Positions 25,219 to 29,510 of a DNA stretch of 29,510 bases are shown here, piece by piece. A model generated the notes under the pieces. The model did no database searches. It was not told the DNA's origin and saw only the letters and a program-made list of their open reading frames with translations. Both the position numbers and the translations under genes were made by a program. Origin of the DNA: an uncultured Caldilinea sp. (GTDB lineage Bacteria > Chloroflexota > Anaerolineae > Caldilineales > Caldilineaceae). The DNA is taken from NCBI GenBank assembly GCA_937928035.1, contig CALFWA010000103.1, positions 1 through 29,510 of the forward strand, written 5' to 3'. Positions within the stretch are counted from its first letter, which is position 1; every line of letters begins with the position of its first letter.

Positions 25219-25366
25219 TAGGCGCGGCTCGCAGCCGGAGGCCCTCATCCCCCTCCCCTTCTCCCAATGCCAGGAGAGGGGGAGAAAGGAGCGCCGGAGA
25301 TTTGGTTAGCCGAGGCAGCGCCTACGGAGTGATGATGGTTTTTCGTAGGTGCGGCTCCCAGCCGCA
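25219..25366. repeat. Palindromic repeat cluster between bmp and SH3 genes
   Basis: The 238-bp gap holds three units. TAGGCGCGGCTCGCAGCCGG (25219-25238) and GTAGGTGCGGCTCCCAGCC (25345-25363, continuing GCA) are two copies of a 20-22-bp palindromic unit. Between them is CTCCCAATGCCAGGAGAG (25261-25278) within a longer stem. All recur at 29006-29154, the middle unit in opposite orientation. The layout looks like a REP or small non-autonomous mobile repeat. The bmp promoter must be in this gap but was not identified. Confidence 0.65.
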
Positions 25367-25375
25367 TGTCCCTCC

Positions 25376-26338
25376 TCAACCTCCTCGACACGGCGGGCAC
25401 TCGGCGAAGTCCGGGTGATTGCAATCCTCAGGTTCCATCAGTTCCACCGGGGGGCAGCGGTCATTTCCCCCGCCGTTGCCGCCGCCTTCGCCCCCACCAC
25501 CTCCGCCGGAGGAGCCGCCGCCAGGAGGCGCCGGAGACCGCGGACAGGGCGGGCCGACGTCGATCGGCACGCCGGCGGCGGAGACCCACCCGGCGAACTG
25601 GCCGTTGACGCGATAGGCGATGCGCGCAACGGCGAGGGTGTTGCACTGCACGCGGAAGGGTTCGGCCTGCCAGACGAAGAAGGGACCGTCGCGGGTCACT
25701 TGCGTTGGTTCGGCCACGAAGACGCGATAGGGCAGGGTCTCGCCCTTGAAAAAGAGCAGCAGGTCAAAATACCAGTCCAGACCGCGCAGGTGCCCCTGAT
25801 CGCCGTACCACTGCCAGCGAAAGACGCCGCTGTTGAAGTCGATCAGGTCGGGCGCTTCCACCTGAATGGATTCAGCCGCGGACGCAGGCGTTGGGGGGGG
25901 CGGCGGCACCGGTCGAGCAGGCTGCGCGGGCTGCGTTGCAGGGCGAGGCGTCGGCGGCGCTTGGGGCGGAGGCGCTGGCTGCCCATCGAGCTGCACGAAG
26001 CTGGCGTTCACCCACGCCAGGCCCACCGACGCAGCAGGGTAGCGGATCAGATACCAGCCGCCGCTGCGTCCGACCACGGCCACACGCGCGCCCGCATCGA
26101 GCTTGCCCAGGATGCGCCCGTTGACGCTCGGCGCATCGCGCACGTTGAGCCGGGGAGACGCAATCACCGTGCCCCCGAAGACGAGAAAACCGGATGGGCT
26201 GGGGGCGGCGGGCCCAACGCCTTGCTGAAGGGCAGGGGTGGCGGTCGCAGGCGCAGCCGGTGCAGTCGCCAGCAGCAGGACGGCGATCAGCGCCAAAGCG
26301 GCAAAACGCATGTAGCGATGGGAGAACAGTCGAGACAT
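25376..26338 (-). CDS. Secreted SH3b-domain protein with Pro-rich linker and Gly/Cys-rich tail
   Basis: The 320-residue protein has a signal peptide (MRFAALALIAVLLLATAPA in the first 30 residues). A bacterial SH3 domain at about 55-115 follows (SPRLNVRDAPSVNGRILGKL, GARVAVVGRSGGWYLIRYP, GLAWVNASFVQLDG). A Pro-rich linker of ~40 residues leads to a Trp/Phe-rich domain (DFNSGVFRWQWYGD, LRGLDWYFDLLLFFKGE, EPFRVQCNTLAVARI) that I do not recognise. The end is a Gly-rich run followed by five Cys (RCPPVELMEPEDCNHPDF, then ECPPC). SH3b domains often bind cell-wall material, so an envelope role is likely. ATG 26338 is preceded by AAGGAGAAAG; the longer frame from 26419 lacks such support. Confidence 0.82.
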   Translation of the reverse strand: MSRLFSHRYMRFAALALIAVLLLATAPAAPATATPALQQGVGPAAPSPSGFLVFGGTVIASPRLNVRDAPSVNGRILGKLDAGARVAVVGRSGGWYLIRYPAASVGLAWVNASFVQLDGQPAPPPQAPPTPRPATQPAQPARPVPPPPPTPASAAESIQVEAPDLIDFNSGVFRWQWYGDQGHLRGLDWYFDLLLFFKGETLPYRVFVAEPTQVTRDGPFFVWQAEPFRVQCNTLAVARIAYRVNGQFAGWVSAAGVPIDVGPPCPRSPAPPGGGSSGGGGGGEGGGNGGGNDRCPPVELMEPEDCNHPDFAECPPCRGG

Positions 26339-26506
26339 AAATTCTTTCTCCTTCCACCTCAAACAGGTTCCTTCGAGTGCCTCGCGTTGATCGCTGTTGA
26401 AGCAGATGCACCATACCACCGAAGCAACGCACTCGCCAAATTGGAAGAAACGATCGGCGAGTGCTCAACCGGGCCGCCGGCTGCGTCGGTTCTTCGCCGC
26501 GTTTTT

Positions 26507-28725
<2,219 letters not shown>

Positions 28726-28783
28726 AACGCCTCCAGAATTGTTGTGTGAAAGTTTGTGCAGGTGCATGGAAAAGTTGCAGGTA

Positions 28784-28792
28784 AGTATACCA
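28784..28792 (-). promoter_or_regulatory. Extended -10 promoter element for the kinase-rpe operon
   Basis: Read on the - strand, TGGTATACT gives a TGn extension plus TATACT, 58 bp before the kinase ATG. No good -35 hexamer stands 16-18 bp upstream, which fits an extended -10 promoter or an activated one. Confidence 0.45.
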
Positions 28793-28890
28793 TGAATAGC
28801 CCCTGCTGCGCACTATGATCGATTTGCAGGAGGTTCGGCCTCTGGCCGGACGTTGCAGGTGGGGCGGAATACGCGCCGGATGGATCAAGA

Positions 28891-28911
28891 TGTCACGCCG
28901 GACGCGTGACA
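28891..28911. promoter_or_regulatory. Perfect 8+5+8 palindrome upstream of kinase operon
   Basis: TGTCACGC (28891-28898) and GCGTGACA (28904-28911) are perfectly complementary around CGGAC. It lies about 100 bp before the candidate promoter and 291 bp after the stop of the small membrane gene to the right. It could be a protein-binding site or a terminator hairpin; there is no T-tract. A shorter palindrome CGGCCTCTGGCCG is at 28836-28848. Confidence 0.35.
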
Positions 28912-29005
28912 CGGGAGCATTGCATGTCGGTTTGTCCACCGTATACGGGGCGTAGTTGAACCTGGCAATTGATGGAGCGGATTGAGCAAATAGGCGGCAA
29001 GAATG

Positions 29006-29154
29006 GTAGGCGCAGCCACCGGCTGCGAGCAGCACTTCCCCGGTTGACCAAATCCTGGGGGCTCTCTTCCCCCTCTCCCGGCATTGGGAGAGGGGGCCAG
29101 GGGGTGAGGGCCGCCTGAGCCTGTCAAGAATGTACGGCTTGCAGCCGCACCTAC
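29006..29154. repeat. Second copy of the palindromic repeat cluster
   Basis: GTAGGCGCAGCCACCGGCTG (29006-29025) and, inverted, CGGCTTGCAGCCGCACCTAC (29135-29154) flank a long hairpin whose core is CTCTCCCGGCATTGGGAGAG (29073-29092). The core is the reverse complement of the unit at 25259-25284 with one main change. With the sites above, it fills the gene-free stretch 28726-29202. Confidence 0.65.
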
Positions 29155-29202
29155 TCGCCGGTGGACTGTAAGGTCTGGGAGAATTCGAGAAAGTGCAGTT
29201 TG

Positions 29203-29348
29203 CTATGCTTCTTCGGCTGCGGCGGACCTAGTGCGTAGGAACGCGCCGTAGCCGATCAGCGCTGCACCGAGGATAATGAGCGTCCAGGCGATGTCCTGCA
29301 GGCCATCGACCTGGGTTAGCTCTTTTGGGTGTCTTGATGGTTAGTCAT
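29203..29348 (-). pseudogene. Small single-TM protein, one-base frame break
   Basis: ATG 29348 opens MTNHQDTQKS and meets TAA after ten codons. Adding one A to the AAAA run (29323-29326 on the + strand as TTTT) would give TQKELTQVDGLQDI. That leads into a clear membrane helix AWTLIILGAALIGYGAFL and the end RTRSAAAEEA, with TAG at 29205-29203. The restored protein would be about 48 residues. The ATG overlaps the stop of the upstream gene (ATGA), the usual sign of a coupled gene, so I think this was a real small membrane protein. The break may be a sequencing error in a homopolymer, a true mutation, or a recoding site. No family was recognised. Confidence 0.55.
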
Positions 29349-29510
29349 GAGTCGAACTCAAAGTCGATAAGCAGCGCCGATCTTGCTGCGCCGTCGATCG
29401 AATGGATGGCCGCATTGCGAATTCCCTTCCAACAGAGCGTTCTGCGCTCCTTGCAGTCGGCGAAAGACCGCCGGAGGCGCCGAAGAGCAAAAATCCGACG
29501 CGGTTCACTC
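29345..29510 (-). CDS. C-terminal end of an unidentified protein (partial)
   Basis: The - strand frame is open from the window edge to TGA at 29347-29345, about 54 residues ending AARSALLIDFEFDS. The segment is basic at first (RRIFALRRLRRSFADCKERR) and carries two Cys. The start lies outside the window. The 4-bp overlap with the small membrane frame supports it as coding. An open + strand frame from ATG 29402 covers the same bases and is less likely. Family unknown. Confidence 0.45.
   Translation of the reverse strand, partial: SEPRRIFALRRLRRSFADCKERRTLCWKGIRNAAIHSIDGAARSALLIDFEFDS

Noticed and set aside
25180..25370. CRISPR-like repeats
   Set aside because: The repeats are few, palindromic, unequally spaced and occur in both orientations, so they are REP-like and not an array.

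Overview
The window (high GC, dense genes, short gaps, frequent 4-bp start/stop overlaps) looks like a chromosomal segment of a free-living heterotrophic bacterium. Gene content (recF, a large UvrD-like helicase with a helical tail, a nag operon with a two-SIS-domain deaminase, a BMP-type nucleoside ABC transporter) and palindromic intergenic repeats suggest a Chloroflexota member, perhaps Caldilineae/Anaerolineae-like. That assignment is an inference from general resemblance and was not tested.

Layout: 1-4.6 kb, + strand: the tail of an unidentified gene, recF, and an SF1 helicase with about 450 extra C-terminal residues. 4.5-6.6 kb, - strand: a biotin carboxylase with a cut-short C-terminus and a thioredoxin-fold protein whose 3' end overlaps the helicase. 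6.75-8.8 kb, + strand: CorA-type metal channel, an unknown protein, a NUDIX hydrolase. 8.85-10.0 kb, - strand: a CrtC/lipocalin-like lipoprotein. 10.2-10.8 kb, + strand: a DinB-like protein. 10.9-14.15 kb, - strand: an amino-sugar operon (ROK kinase, nagA, SIS-type deaminase) that can turn GlcNAc into fructose-6-phosphate. 14.4-15.1 kb, + strand: cobS. 15.2-16.5 kb: a decayed IS1634-like element whose right inverted repeat forms the 3' end of a DUF2283 gene. 16.65-17.6 kb, - strand: UDP-glucuronate decarboxylase; 17.6-18.4 kb, + strand: a divergent Lgt-like membrane protein.

18.4-25.1 kb, - strand: a tightly packed unit transcribed as BMP-family binding lipoprotein, double-ABC ATPase, two permeases, ADP-ribosylglycohydrolase-fold protein, thiamine pyrophosphokinase. 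This looks like nucleoside (or related compound) import followed by intracellular hydrolysis. 25.4-26.3 kb: a secreted SH3b protein. 26.5-28.7 kb: an FGGY sugar kinase overlapping rpe, a short route from a ketopentose into the pentose-phosphate pathway. 28.7-29.2 kb is non-coding and carries a candidate promoter, palindromes and repeats. The right edge has the C-terminal end of an unknown gene, overlapped by a 48-codon single-TM reading frame that is broken by one base at an A-tract.

I see no tRNA, rRNA, CRISPR array or phage module, and no clearly new multi-gene system. The items most worth following are the IS/DUF2283 junction, the frameshifted small membrane gene, the hydrolase coupled to the BMP transporter, the helicase with a large uncharacterised tail, and the nested palindromic repeats.
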